DNA of 64,000 bases from NCBI GenBank assembly GCA_046349315.1, contig JAXMCQ010000008.1, positions 108,657 to 172,656 on the forward strand, in the 5' to 3' direction. The translations under genes were made by a program, and so were the position numbers. Every line of letters starts with the position of its first letter. Position 1 is the first letter of the stretch. The notes under the pieces are model-generated. The model ran no database searches. It saw only the letters and a program-made list of their open reading frames with translations, and had not been told where the DNA came from. Of the stretch, positions 51,546-60,346 are shown piece by piece. The DNA comes from JAEUMG01 sp046349315. Lineage in GTDB: Bacteria > Pseudomonadota > Alphaproteobacteria > Rhizobiales > Aestuariivirgaceae.

Positions 51546-52718
51546 ATGGCTGCCTGGTTGCTGCGTGTCGTGGCGATGATCGCCCTCCTCCCGCTCCTCG
51601 GCCTGGCATCGTCGGCCGATGAACCGGACTTCGCAAAGCAACTGCGGCCCAAGATCGAAGCCAAGATGAAGGACTGGGTGACGCCGGGCGCGATGGTTCT
51701 GGTCGACATTCCCGGGAAAGGCACATGGGTCGAGACATTCGGAACCGCCGAATACGGCAACACGATAAAACCCGATCCAACCGGCCACACGCATATCGGC
51801 AGCATCACAAAGACGCTGACCGCGCAATCGATCCTCCTCCTCGTCGATGACGGAAAACTCAAGCTCGACGAGCCGATCGAAACCTACCTGCCCGGCCTCG
51901 TGCCGAATGGCGGCAATATCACAGTGCGCCAGATCCTCGACATGACGAGCGGTCTCTATAACGGGACGGAGGATCTGGGCTTCAACGAGACACTCGATGC
52001 GAAGCCTGACAAGATCTGGTCGCCGGAGGAGTTCATCAAGCTGTCCCTCGCGCATGAGCCATATTTCCCGCCCGGCGCGGGATTCCATTACTCGAACACC
52101 AATTACGAGATACTCGGGCTGCTCGTCGAAAAGATCAGCGGCAAGCCGCTCAACCTCTTCATCGCCGACAGCATCCTGACGCCGCTCGGCATGAAAAACT
52201 CAACGCTCCCCGACCGTGACAAAGCGGGGCTGCCGGACCCGCATTGGGGCGGGTATCTGTTCGGCACCAATGTCGACGGCAAGAAAGCCTATGACGCCGC
52301 CATTGCGGGCGACAATGCGCATGCGATGGTGCCATGGCCCAAGGACAAGCCGCCCATTGATGTCACCGGGTGGAGTACGTCCTACACTTGGGCCTCGGGA
52401 TCGGCGATCTCGACGCTCGAAGACATGGCGATCTGGGCGAAGGCCTGGGCTACCGGCAGCCTGCTCAAGCCCGAAACGCGAGTAGAACAGCAGACATGGT
52501 CGGCGCATGCCAAGTATGGTCTCGGCATCACCTACCCTGCCGGCCCGCTGCTTGGACATAATGGCGCGATACCGGGTTTTCAGTCGCTCATCGGTTATGA
52601 GCCCAACAGCGGTGCGACAATCGTCGTCTTCGCCAACAATCAGCTCGAGCCCAATACGAATTTTGTACTCCCGGCCGATGCGATCGCCGATGTCATCGTG
52701 AAGGAACTCTTTCCATAG
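51546..52718 (+). CDS. Serine hydrolase, class C beta-lactamase family
   Basis: The start at 51546 is preceded by CTGGAGATTTGAA and yields 390 residues with a signal peptide (MAAWLLRVVAMIALLPLLGL, cleaved after ASSA). The catalytic motif SITK is at 86-89, YSN at 181-183 and GHNG near the C-terminus stands in the place of the KTG triad. The plan matches DD-peptidase/esterase EstB-like proteins. Being exported, it may cleave peptides, esters or beta-lactams. An earlier ATG (51516) would only add ten residues. Confidence 0.88.
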   Translation: MAAWLLRVVAMIALLPLLGLASSADEPDFAKQLRPKIEAKMKDWVTPGAMVLVDIPGKGTWVETFGTAEYGNTIKPDPTGHTHIGSITKTLTAQSILLLVDDGKLKLDEPIETYLPGLVPNGGNITVRQILDMTSGLYNGTEDLGFNETLDAKPDKIWSPEEFIKLSLAHEPYFPPGAGFHYSNTNYEILGLLVEKISGKPLNLFIADSILTPLGMKNSTLPDRDKAGLPDPHWGGYLFGTNVDGKKAYDAAIAGDNAHAMVPWPKDKPPIDVTGWSTSYTWASGSAISTLEDMAIWAKAWATGSLLKPETRVEQQTWSAHAKYGLGITYPAGPLLGHNGAIPGFQSLIGYEPNSGATIVVFANNQLEPNTNFVLPADAIADVIVKELFP

Positions 52719-52872
52719 TCGTGAGGATTCTAGGCTCCCCGGTCGGAAAGTCCCGATTTCCCACGACTTTTCGCTACGGCGACTTGTTAAATACGAGGCT
52801 TCTTCGTTGAGAATTCGGTGATTCCTGGGTGCTAGACACTCAAGACCGGACCGCGGTCCCGAGGAACGCCCG

Positions 52873-55188
52873 ATGTCTACAGATGCGACCCAAAAGCACG
52901 CCGATCCGGAGCCGCTTACCCCGGATGGGATGCTGCGCAAGTTGAGCGAAGCCAATGAGCGCGCGCAGGAGGAAATATCGGCATGGCTCAATGTCGACGG
53001 TCCGGGCGAGATCGAGCGTACGCTCATCCGTACACTGATCGACAAGCTTCCCGACTATCTCTTCGTCAAGGATACAAAATCGCGCTTCGTGATCGTCAAC
53101 CAGCCTTTGGCGACGGATCGCGGTTTCTTCAGCGCGGCGGATCTCATCGGCCGCACCGATTTCGACATCCACCCGGTCGAGTTCGCCCAGCAAACCTGGG
53201 ATTGCGAACAATCGGTCATGCAGACAGGTGTTCCGGCGATCGATCTCGAGGAGCGCCTCATCACTTCAGAGGGAGCGGTCAAGTGGCTGTCGACCACAAA
53301 AATACCGCTGCGAAATTCCGATGGTACCATCATCGGCCTTGCCGGTGTCGCGCGCGACATGACCGAACGCAAGCAGGCCGAACTTCTGCGCAACGGGCAA
53401 AATCGCATTCTGGAGATGATCGCCAGCAATGCTAATCTCCAGGACATCCTTCTCGACCTCGCAAAGCTTGCCGAAACCCAACTGCACGGAATCCAAGTTT
53501 CAATTCTGCTCCTCGATGCGGATCAACAGACGCTTCATCATGGCGCCGCTCCCAGCCTGCCGGCCTCCTATTGGCGGATCATCGACGGCGTGAAGATCGG
53601 GCCGGAGGTCGGATCCTGCGGCACCGCCGCCTATCATCGCCGGCCGGTCGTCGTTAGCGACGTTGCGAAGGATCCGCTATGGCGCGACTACTGCGATCTC
53701 GCCACTTCACATGGCCTGAGGAGCTGCTGGTCGACACCAATCCTGTCGCATAACGGCGAAGTACTCGGCACCTTCGCTCTCTATTCGGGAACGGTGCGCG
53801 AACCCGACGAGAGCGAGATTGGCCTCATCAATGCGGCCTCGCGCCTGGCAGGGATCGCGATCGACCGCGAATTGACCCACCGGCGCATCGCCCATATGGC
53901 GCATCACGATTCACTCACAGGTTTGCCGAACCGCACGCTGCTGCTGAAGCGCCTCGACGATGCCCTGGCGCGCGCCGCGACGACCGGCCAAGGTGTAACC
54001 CTCGCCTTCATCGATGTCGACAATCTCAAGCTCATCAACGATACGCTCGGTCATTCGACCGGCGATCGTCTCCTTACCGTTCTGGCCGATCGCATGTCGG
54101 GCTCCGTGCGCGGCAGCGACACCGTCTCACGAATCGGCGGCGATGAATTCGTCATCCTGTTTGCCGACCACAAGCCTTCGCGTGAGCCGATCGCCGCGAA
54201 AGTCGAAGCGCTCAGGCGCTCACTCGCCGATCCGGTCGAGATCGACGAACAAATGCGCCATGTGACTGCGAGCATCGGGATTGCCAGCTATCCAGGCGAC
54301 GGCGATACGGCGCAGAAACTGCTCATGAATGCCGATGCGGCCATGTACCGGGCCAAGGAACTCGGCCGCAACAAGTGTCAAATATTCACTTCGGAGATCA
54401 CCAGCGCGGCGCGGGAGAGATACGACCTCCAGGAAGGCTTGCGGCGGGCGCTGGCCAACCAGGAGTTCTCGCTCGTCTACCAGCCACAGGTCGACCTCGA
54501 TTCCGGGCGCATCTTTGCTGCCGAAGCACTGATCCGCTGGCAGCATCCAACACTCGGCCAACTACCGCCGTCGAAATTCATCCCCATCGCTGAAGCCTGC
54601 GGATTGATCGTGCCGATCGGCGAATGGGTCTTGCGCACGGCCTGCCGGCAGGCGAAGTCCTGGCACAAGGCCGGCACGCGGCCGATCGGCGTGTCCGTCA
54701 ATGTTTCCGCCAGGCAGTTCGCCGAGCGCAACTGGACAAGCGGGGTCAGCGAGATTCTGGGTGAAACCGATCTCGAACCCAAGTGGCTGGAACTGGAACT
54801 GACCGAGAGCCTGATCATCAAGGACGTCCCATTAGCGACGGCTACAATGCGGCAATTGCGGACCATGGGCGTGCAATTGTCGATCGACGATTTCGGCATG
54901 GGCTATTCGAGCTTGAATGCCCTCAAGAGCTTCCCGGTGGCGCGGCTCAAGCTCGACCAATCCTTCGTGCGCGAAATTCCCAACAACCGCAGCGACAATG
55001 CCATCGCCATCACCGTGATTTCGCTCGGGCATGAGCTCAATTTGAAGGTAATCGCGGAAGGCGTTGAGAACGTTTCGCAATTGCGCTTCCTGCGCGAGCA
55101 TGGCTGCGACGAAGCCCAGGGCTACTATTTCAGCAAGCCCCTGCAGCCGGCGGATATCGAAAAGCTCTTGCGGGACACGAGTATGTAG
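52873..55188 (+). CDS. Sensory cyclic-di-GMP enzyme, PAS-GAF-GGDEF-EAL
   Basis: The 771-residue protein holds a PAS domain (about 50-170; DYLFVKDTKSRFVIVNQPLA), a GAF domain (about 190-330; EVGSCGTAAYHRRPVVVSDV), a GGDEF domain with an intact RIGGDEFVILF near 421, and an EAL domain with EAL near 551, ELTES, DDFGMGYSSL and LKLDQSFV. All catalytic motifs look intact, so it may both make and break cyclic-di-GMP. There is no membrane segment, so sensing is cytoplasmic. It stands alone, 154 bases after the serine hydrolase. Confidence 0.95.
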   Translation: MSTDATQKHADPEPLTPDGMLRKLSEANERAQEEISAWLNVDGPGEIERTLIRTLIDKLPDYLFVKDTKSRFVIVNQPLATDRGFFSAADLIGRTDFDIHPVEFAQQTWDCEQSVMQTGVPAIDLEERLITSEGAVKWLSTTKIPLRNSDGTIIGLAGVARDMTERKQAELLRNGQNRILEMIASNANLQDILLDLAKLAETQLHGIQVSILLLDADQQTLHHGAAPSLPASYWRIIDGVKIGPEVGSCGTAAYHRRPVVVSDVAKDPLWRDYCDLATSHGLRSCWSTPILSHNGEVLGTFALYSGTVREPDESEIGLINAASRLAGIAIDRELTHRRIAHMAHHDSLTGLPNRTLLLKRLDDALARAATTGQGVTLAFIDVDNLKLINDTLGHSTGDRLLTVLADRMSGSVRGSDTVSRIGGDEFVILFADHKPSREPIAAKVEALRRSLADPVEIDEQMRHVTASIGIASYPGDGDTAQKLLMNADAAMYRAKELGRNKCQIFTSEITSAARERYDLQEGLRRALANQEFSLVYQPQVDLDSGRIFAAEALIRWQHPTLGQLPPSKFIPIAEACGLIVPIGEWVLRTACRQAKSWHKAGTRPIGVSVNVSARQFAERNWTSGVSEILGETDLEPKWLELELTESLIIKDVPLATATMRQLRTMGVQLSIDDFGMGYSSLNALKSFPVARLKLDQSFVREIPNNRSDNAIAITVISLGHELNLKVIAEGVENVSQLRFLREHGCDEAQGYYFSKPLQPADIEKLLRDTSM

Positions 55189-55250
55189 CGGGCAGGAGCT
55201 GGGCTCCATTGCTCGTCACAAACTAAGCTTGGCGTGCGCACGCTCTATGT

Positions 55251-55344
55251 GTCATCGCCGGACTTGGTCCGGCGATCCATCGTGCCGATGCTCCGTAGGC
55301 TGGGTAGTTTGATCCATGGATTGCCGGGACAAGCCCGGCAATGA
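55251..55344. repeat. Intergenic palindromic repeat, family B copy 3
   Basis: CGCCGG-acttggt-CCGGCG at the left and GCCGGG-acaa-GCCCGGC at the right bracket ATCCATCGTGCCGATGCTCC and TTGATCCATGGATTGCCGGG. It is nearly identical to the copy at 13962-14055 and lies between convergent genes. Confidence 0.85.
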
Positions 55345-55365
55345 GATTTCATAGTCGTTGTACGG

Positions 55366-56955
55366 CTAGGCCCTTTCCAAGGCGCGGTCAGCTGTCGTGG
55401 CTGGGATCCACCATTGGCGGCCGTGACGCGTCTCGACATAGTCCGGCCACGGAAAATCGAGCGGCGGAGGATAATCGCACCAGGGCTTGCGATCGGTCTC
55501 GCGCTCCAAACGCGCGGCGAATTCGCGCTTTGCAGCGGCGAGTGCCTCTGCATCGCTCATGAGATCGAGAATGGTCCCGGCGATCGTCTTGGCGGCGCAG
55601 GTCACCGTCGGGTCGATGGTCGCTGGAATGCCGCCCAGCGCATTCATCGCCCATTCCGGGTAGGCGAAACCTGCGGGCGCCTTGAGGCTGGCGCGGCCGA
55701 TATAAAAGCGCGCGGTGGGCGCATGCCAGGTCATGTCGGTGTAGTCGTCGGACGTGTAGTGTGTCTGCCAGGCCGGAATTTCGCGGCGGATACGCGCCTC
55801 GGCTTCTTTTGGCGCGATGAGCCTTGAGAGTTCATCGGCGAAGGGAGAGGCCATCGGCTCGAGGTCGAGTTCGGCTTGGAGGCGCTGAGCCACCGCGATG
55901 GCATCTGGGCCGAAGACCGGCGGACCCGCGAGTTCGAGATTGCGATAGGTGAGCTCGGCCATGGCGTGATTGGCAAGACCCGGCTTCGACTTCGACACCC
56001 AGTGGCGCTTCACCGTACAGTGGGCAAGCTGCGCCGCGGTTTCGGCGGTGTGATCGAGCACTGCATAGATCTTGCGCAACATGGCGAGGTCCGGTGCGCG
56101 CGCCGCATACATGATCAATGCCATCTGGGCGGCAAGATTGTCGGCAGTCGCCTGGCCCGAGGCGAGGATGGTTTCGTTCAATGTCCAGGTGCCGGTATGC
56201 GGCAGCATGTGATCGCGCAATTGCTTCGACAATTGAAACATCGAAACGACGGCGTCATTGGCGCCGGGTGCACGTGCGGACGTATGCGCCGCGGCGATGG
56301 GATTGCCGCCAGCATCGCTCTTGAGCCACGTTTCAGGCGCTTCGCAAAGGAACTCATAGATCGCCGCCCAATAAGGCCCGCAATGCGTATCCCACCGGCA
56401 GGTGTTGCAATAGGGCAGCATGTAGTGCGGATGAAAGGAGATGATCGCATCGAGCCCGTCATAATAGCCGGCGGCAGCATGGATGGGCTTCGAGCCGCGG
56501 ACCTTCTCGGCGGGCTCGCCCATGAAGCGGATGGTTCCGGTAATGCCGTGTTTCTCCATGGCCGCCTTGGCAGCAAGCGCGCCGGCGAGCGATCCCATGC
56601 CCAGTGCCGAATGCGGATCGGTGTGGCCGCCGGCGAATCGCGAGAGCCCTTTGCGGGGGGCGCGATAAGTGTCGGCGACCTGGCAATTGCCGGGCACCGC
56701 ATCATATTCGGCATAGGCCATGATGGTGGGGCCATTGCCGTTTGACCAGTGCGCGGCAAAGGCTGTGGGCATGCCGGCCGAGCCCTCCTCCACGTCGAAC
56801 CCTTCAGCGCGCAGGCGCTTCACATACCATTCGGCGGAGCGGTATTCGCGCCAGGCGGTCTCGGCGAAATCCCAGATCGTTGCGCACCAGGCAGACCAGT
56901 TTTGGCGGTTGGCCTCGATCCACTCATGGGCGGTTTGCGTCGCTTGATTTGTCAT
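55366..56955 (-). CDS. AbgB-like amidohydrolase (p-aminobenzoyl-glutamate hydrolase family, M20)
   Basis: From the ATG at 56955 about 529 residues, longer than most M20 enzymes and in line with AbgB. It has AYAEYDAVPGNCQVADTY and GHTDPHSALGMGSLAGALAA (metal site region), MGEPAEKVRGSKPIHAAAGY, and SDDYTDMTWHAPTARFYIG near the C-terminus. Such proteins split amide bonds of aminobenzoyl-glutamate or related compounds, usually with AbgA as partner, which is not seen here. The ATG at 56967 has the slightly better AGGG site, so the start is uncertain. Confidence 0.86.
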   Translation of the reverse strand: MTNQATQTAHEWIEANRQNWSAWCATIWDFAETAWREYRSAEWYVKRLRAEGFDVEEGSAGMPTAFAAHWSNGNGPTIMAYAEYDAVPGNCQVADTYRAPRKGLSRFAGGHTDPHSALGMGSLAGALAAKAAMEKHGITGTIRFMGEPAEKVRGSKPIHAAAGYYDGLDAIISFHPHYMLPYCNTCRWDTHCGPYWAAIYEFLCEAPETWLKSDAGGNPIAAAHTSARAPGANDAVVSMFQLSKQLRDHMLPHTGTWTLNETILASGQATADNLAAQMALIMYAARAPDLAMLRKIYAVLDHTAETAAQLAHCTVKRHWVSKSKPGLANHAMAELTYRNLELAGPPVFGPDAIAVAQRLQAELDLEPMASPFADELSRLIAPKEAEARIRREIPAWQTHYTSDDYTDMTWHAPTARFYIGRASLKAPAGFAYPEWAMNALGGIPATIDPTVTCAAKTIAGTILDLMSDAEALAAAKREFAARLERETDRKPWCDYPPPLDFPWPDYVETRHGRQWWIPATTADRALERA

Positions 56956-56999
56956 GCCATGAGCCATTAGCCCTAAATGCTGCCGAAGACGAGGTGATG

Positions 57000-57656
57000 A
57001 TGGCAAGGAAGAACGAAGCCCCGAGCGAGAGAGCGCGCTCGAAGAGGCTGAATGAATATGCGCGCTATGATCGCGAGACCTTGCACGCGATCCTCGATGC
57101 GGCGCCCTATTGCCATATTGGCTATGTGCTCGACGGCGCGGCGGTGGTGACGCCGACGATCCATTGGCGTGAGGGCGACGAGGTTTTCTGGCATGGCTCC
57201 TCGGCGAGCCGGATGCTCAGGAAATCCGAAGGCGCGGAAGTGTGCCTCACCGTAACGCATATCGACGGATTGGTGCTGGCGCGATCTGGCTTCAATCATT
57301 CGGTCAATTACCGCTCGGCGATGCTGTTCGGGACGACCGAAGCCGTCGCGGAGCGCGCTGAGAAATTGCGGGTGCTCGAATATTTCATGGAACGCATCCT
57401 GCCGGGGCGGTGGGCGGAGCTGCGGCCGGCAAGCGAACAGGAGTTGAAGGCAACGACAGTGTTGAAGATGAAGATCGCGGAAGCCTCAGCGAAGGTGACG
57501 GAAGGCATGCCGAAGGATGATGCGGAGGATTATGATTGGCCGGTCTGGGCGGGCGTGGTTCCGATCGTAACGGAGACGAAGCCGCCATTGTCCGACCCGC
57601 GCAACCTGCCGGGGATCGCAATGCCGGATTATGTGAAGAAGTATAAGTTGGGTTAG
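57000..57656 (+). CDS. Pyridoxamine-5'-phosphate-oxidase-fold flavoprotein 1
   Basis: The ATG at 57000 follows GAGGTG and gives 218 residues. The split-barrel fold is seen in ILDAAPYCHIGYVLDGAAVV, HWREGDEVFWHGSSASRML and CLTVTHIDGLVLARSGFNHS, which match the FMN-binding Pyridox_ox_2 family. Real PNPOx function is unlikely because the phosphate-site residues are not obvious; family members reduce nitro compounds, hemes or sense flavin. It is divergent from AbgB and meets the MocR regulator gene tail to tail with a 4-base overlap. Confidence 0.88.
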   Translation: MARKNEAPSERARSKRLNEYARYDRETLHAILDAAPYCHIGYVLDGAAVVTPTIHWREGDEVFWHGSSASRMLRKSEGAEVCLTVTHIDGLVLARSGFNHSVNYRSAMLFGTTEAVAERAEKLRVLEYFMERILPGRWAELRPASEQELKATTVLKMKIAEASAKVTEGMPKDDAEDYDWPVWAGVVPIVTETKPPLSDPRNLPGIAMPDYVKKYKLG

Positions 57657-59092
57657 CTGCGAAGCGCCACGGCGAGGCGAATTACCGCTCTTTCGATTTC
57701 CGCCTCGCTGAAGGCCGCATAGCCGAGGACGAGGCCGCGTTCGCGGCGCGCATGCATGGCATAGCTCGACAGCGCCGGTGCCACGAGGCCTGCAGCTTCG
57801 GCGCGGCGCGAGGCTTCAGCATCGGTCATGTGCGGAAGGGTGAGGCGCGCAATGACGTGCATGCCGGCGGCCTGCGGCTCGATCTCGGCTAGGCCCGAAA
57901 GATGCTTGCGCGCCGCTTCGATGAGGGCTCCCTGGCGGCGGGCATAGACGCGGCGCATGCGGCGGATGTGGCTGCCGAACTGGCCGCTCGCCATGAACTC
58001 GGCCAGCACCGGCTGCGGCATGAGCGAGGCCTTGGCGCCAAGCTGCGCGATGGTGGCAGCGAAACGCTGCGCGAGCCTGTCCGGCACGACAAGGAAGCTC
58101 AGGCGCATGGCCGGCGAGATGACTTTCGAGAAGCTGCCGAGATAGAGCGTGCGGCCGTTGGGATCGAGGCTCATCAGCGCCGGCAATGGCCGGCCGCGAT
58201 AACGGAACTCGCTGTCGTAATCATCCTCGATGATCCAGCCGCCGACCGATTCCGCCCAAGCGATGAGTTCGAGGCGGCGCTGCACCGGCATGGTCATGCC
58301 GAGCGGGTAATGGCGCGAGGGCGTAACGGCAACGGCAGAGGTCTTGCCGCGCAGCCGCTCAAGCATGAGGCCATTGCCATCGACCGCCACCGGCGAGACG
58401 CGAAGGCCGGCAAGGCTCAAGGCACGCAAGAGCAAAGGGTAGCCCGGGTCTTCGACCGAAATGCGGTCGCCGCGCCGGAACAGGGCTTGCGCGGTGATGG
58501 CGATCGCCTCGCCGATGCCGCTGGTGACGAGGATTTGGCCGGCATGGCAGGCAAGGCCGCGCGCGGCGGCGAGATGATCGGCAATGGCGCGGCGCAAGGG
58601 CAGCCAACCCATCGGATCGGCAGTGGCGAGCAGATCGGGATCAGGCGCGCGCCAGATTTTCCAGGCAAGCCGGCCCCAATCCTCATGCGGGAAGAGCGAG
58701 AGATCGGGCGCCGCCACCTGGAAGGGGCGCACCGGCATGGGATGGGAGGGCGTGGGCTCGCTGCGGGCTGCGGCTGGAGAAGCGGCGATCTCAAGCGCAT
58801 GCTCGGGAAGATCGGCCGTGACATAGACGCCCGAGCCGTGGCGCCCCTCGCAATAGCCTTCGCTTGAGAGCTGATCCAGCGCAGTGACGACGGTCGAGCG
58901 CGAGACGCTGAGTTCCTGCGCGAATTGGCGACTGGAGGGCAGACGGGCGCCGGCTTGCAGGCGGCGCGACAGGATGAGCTGGCGCAATTGGCCGGCCAAT
59001 TGGACGTGAAGCGGGGATTCCGCCGCGGGGTCGAGAGCGACGGCGGCGATGGCCGCATCGCCGGAGCGTTTGCGAAGTGGTTTGTCCAACAT
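57653..59092 (-). CDS. MocR-family transcriptional regulator (GntR HTH plus aminotransferase domain)
   Basis: The 479-residue protein has a GntR winged helix at the N-terminus (LPSSRQFAQELSVSRSTVVT) and a fold-type I aminotransferase domain with DPMGWLPLRRAIADHL, VTSGIGEAIAITAQALF, DDYDSEFRYRG and the PLP lysine in LGSFSKVISPAMRL. Members bind PLP and regulate vitamin B6, GABA or taurine genes. It lies between two related flavoproteins, one convergent and one divergent, and most probably controls the divergent gene at 59160, and perhaps both. Confidence 0.94.
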   Translation of the reverse strand: MLDKPLRKRSGDAAIAAVALDPAAESPLHVQLAGQLRQLILSRRLQAGARLPSSRQFAQELSVSRSTVVTALDQLSSEGYCEGRHGSGVYVTADLPEHALEIAASPAAARSEPTPSHPMPVRPFQVAAPDLSLFPHEDWGRLAWKIWRAPDPDLLATADPMGWLPLRRAIADHLAAARGLACHAGQILVTSGIGEAIAITAQALFRRGDRISVEDPGYPLLLRALSLAGLRVSPVAVDGNGLMLERLRGKTSAVAVTPSRHYPLGMTMPVQRRLELIAWAESVGGWIIEDDYDSEFRYRGRPLPALMSLDPNGRTLYLGSFSKVISPAMRLSFLVVPDRLAQRFAATIAQLGAKASLMPQPVLAEFMASGQFGSHIRRMRRVYARRQGALIEAARKHLSGLAEIEPQAAGMHVIARLTLPHMTDAEASRRAEAAGLVAPALSSYAMHARRERGLVLGYAAFSEAEIERAVIRLAVALRS

Positions 59093-59159
59093 TGTCGAAT
59101 CTGGCTATTTCTTCAAAACCAGTCATTTCTTATAGCGCGGGCAAATACAGGAGCAAGTC

Positions 59160-59822
59160 ATGGCCAATTCCAAGCAATCGGCAGCGCCCAGTCCACGGGT
59201 TCGCGTCAAGCGCCTGCATGAGCGCGGCCATTACGACGCCGAGACGATCCACGGCATTCTCGACGCGATGCCGATCTGCAGCGTCGGCTATGTGTTCAAC
59301 GGCCAGCCTTATGTGACGCCGACGCTGCAATGGCGTGAAGGCGACCATGTGTATTGGCACGGCTCATCGGCGAGCCGGATGCTCGAGACGGTGGACGAGG
59401 CCGATGTCTGCGTGACGGTTACGCTCATCGACGGCTTCGTGATGGCACGTTCGGCGTTCCACCATTCGGCGAATTATCGCTCGGTGATGGCTCTGGGCCG
59501 CGCGCACAAGGTGAAGGATCGGCACGAGAAGGAGGCGCGGCTAAGGACCTTCGTCGATTCGCTGTTCCCCGGGAGATGGGACATGCTGCGGCCGATGAAC
59601 CCGCAAGAGTTCAAGGCAACAACAGTATTATCTCTGCCGCTCAGTGAAGCCTCGGCCAAGATCAGGACCGGCGGGCCCAAGGACGACGAAGAAGACTACG
59701 CCCTGCCGATCTGGGCGGGTGTAGTTCCGGTGGCCATGCAGATCGGCGCACCGATCAACGATCCGCGCAATCTCGCCGGAGTGTTGCCGCCCGAGCATGT
59801 AAGGGCGCTGAGGCTCGGGTGA
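59160..59822 (+). CDS. Pyridoxamine-5'-phosphate-oxidase-fold flavoprotein 2
   Basis: This 220-residue protein is a paralogue of the one at 57000; the shared segments ILDAMPICSVGYVFNGQPYV, QWREGDHVYWHGSSASRML and SAFHHSANYRSVM make the relation clear. It is divergent from the MocR regulator, with 67 bases between the starts. Tandem copies on both sides of a MocR gene suggest a duplication around the regulator. It may reduce or detoxify a nitro or imine compound; it is not clearly a vitamin B6 enzyme. Confidence 0.88.
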   Translation: MANSKQSAAPSPRVRVKRLHERGHYDAETIHGILDAMPICSVGYVFNGQPYVTPTLQWREGDHVYWHGSSASRMLETVDEADVCVTVTLIDGFVMARSAFHHSANYRSVMALGRAHKVKDRHEKEARLRTFVDSLFPGRWDMLRPMNPQEFKATTVLSLPLSEASAKIRTGGPKDDEEDYALPIWAGVVPVAMQIGAPINDPRNLAGVLPPEHVRALRLG

Positions 59823-59853
59823 TCGCGGCGCGGCCCTGTGCTAGGCTGCGGCG

Positions 59854-60258
59854 ATGAGAGTTGACGGACAGTGTCACTGCGGACACATCGCGTTCGAAGC
59901 GGAGATCGATCCCGAGAAGGTCGAGATCTGCCATTGCGCGGATTGCCAGACATTGAGCGGCTCCGCCTTCCGGGTCGTTGTACCAACGCCTGAGGAGAAG
60001 TTCCGGCTGTTGCGCGGGACGCCGACGACCTACGAACGCGTCGCTGACAGCGGAAACAAGCGCCTGCAAGCCTTCTGCCGGGATTGCGGAACACCGCTCT
60101 ATTCGACGTCCGTGGGCGTCGGCGCGCGCAGTATCACGCTTCGCGTCGGCGCGATCAGGCAGCGCGACCAACTGCCGCCGACAATTCAGTATTGGGTACG
60201 CTCGGCGCAAGACTGGGTCATGGAGATCGACAAGCTGCCGAAGGTGGAGAAGCAGTAG
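59854..60258 (+). CDS. GFA-family zinc-binding protein
   Basis: A 134-residue protein with zinc-ligand cysteines in CHCGHIAFEAE (CxC), ICHCADCQTLSGSAF (CxxC) and FCRDCGTPLYSTS (CxxC), matching the glutathione-dependent formaldehyde-activating family (PF04828). Although named for formaldehyde binding, most members are of unknown role. It is downstream of the second flavoprotein with 31 bases between, and may be cotranscribed. Confidence 0.93.
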   Translation: MRVDGQCHCGHIAFEAEIDPEKVEICHCADCQTLSGSAFRVVVPTPEEKFRLLRGTPTTYERVADSGNKRLQAFCRDCGTPLYSTSVGVGARSITLRVGAIRQRDQLPPTIQYWVRSAQDWVMEIDKLPKVEKQ

Positions 60259-60275
60259 CATTCCAATTCCTCCAT

Positions 60276-60325
60276 GGCAGGGCTCGACCCTGCCAACCAG
60301 ACTGGATAGCCGCCTGAAGGGCGGC
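60276..60325. terminator. Paired hairpins between convergent genes
   Basis: GGCAGGG-ctcga-CCCTGCC (60276-60294) is followed by GCCGCC-tgaag-GGCGGC (60309-60325). They lie between the GFA gene and the opposite M20 gene. Neither has a strong T-run, so termination is likely but not certain. Confidence 0.45.
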
Positions 60326-60346
60326 CATGGTGAATGTCTATTGCCC

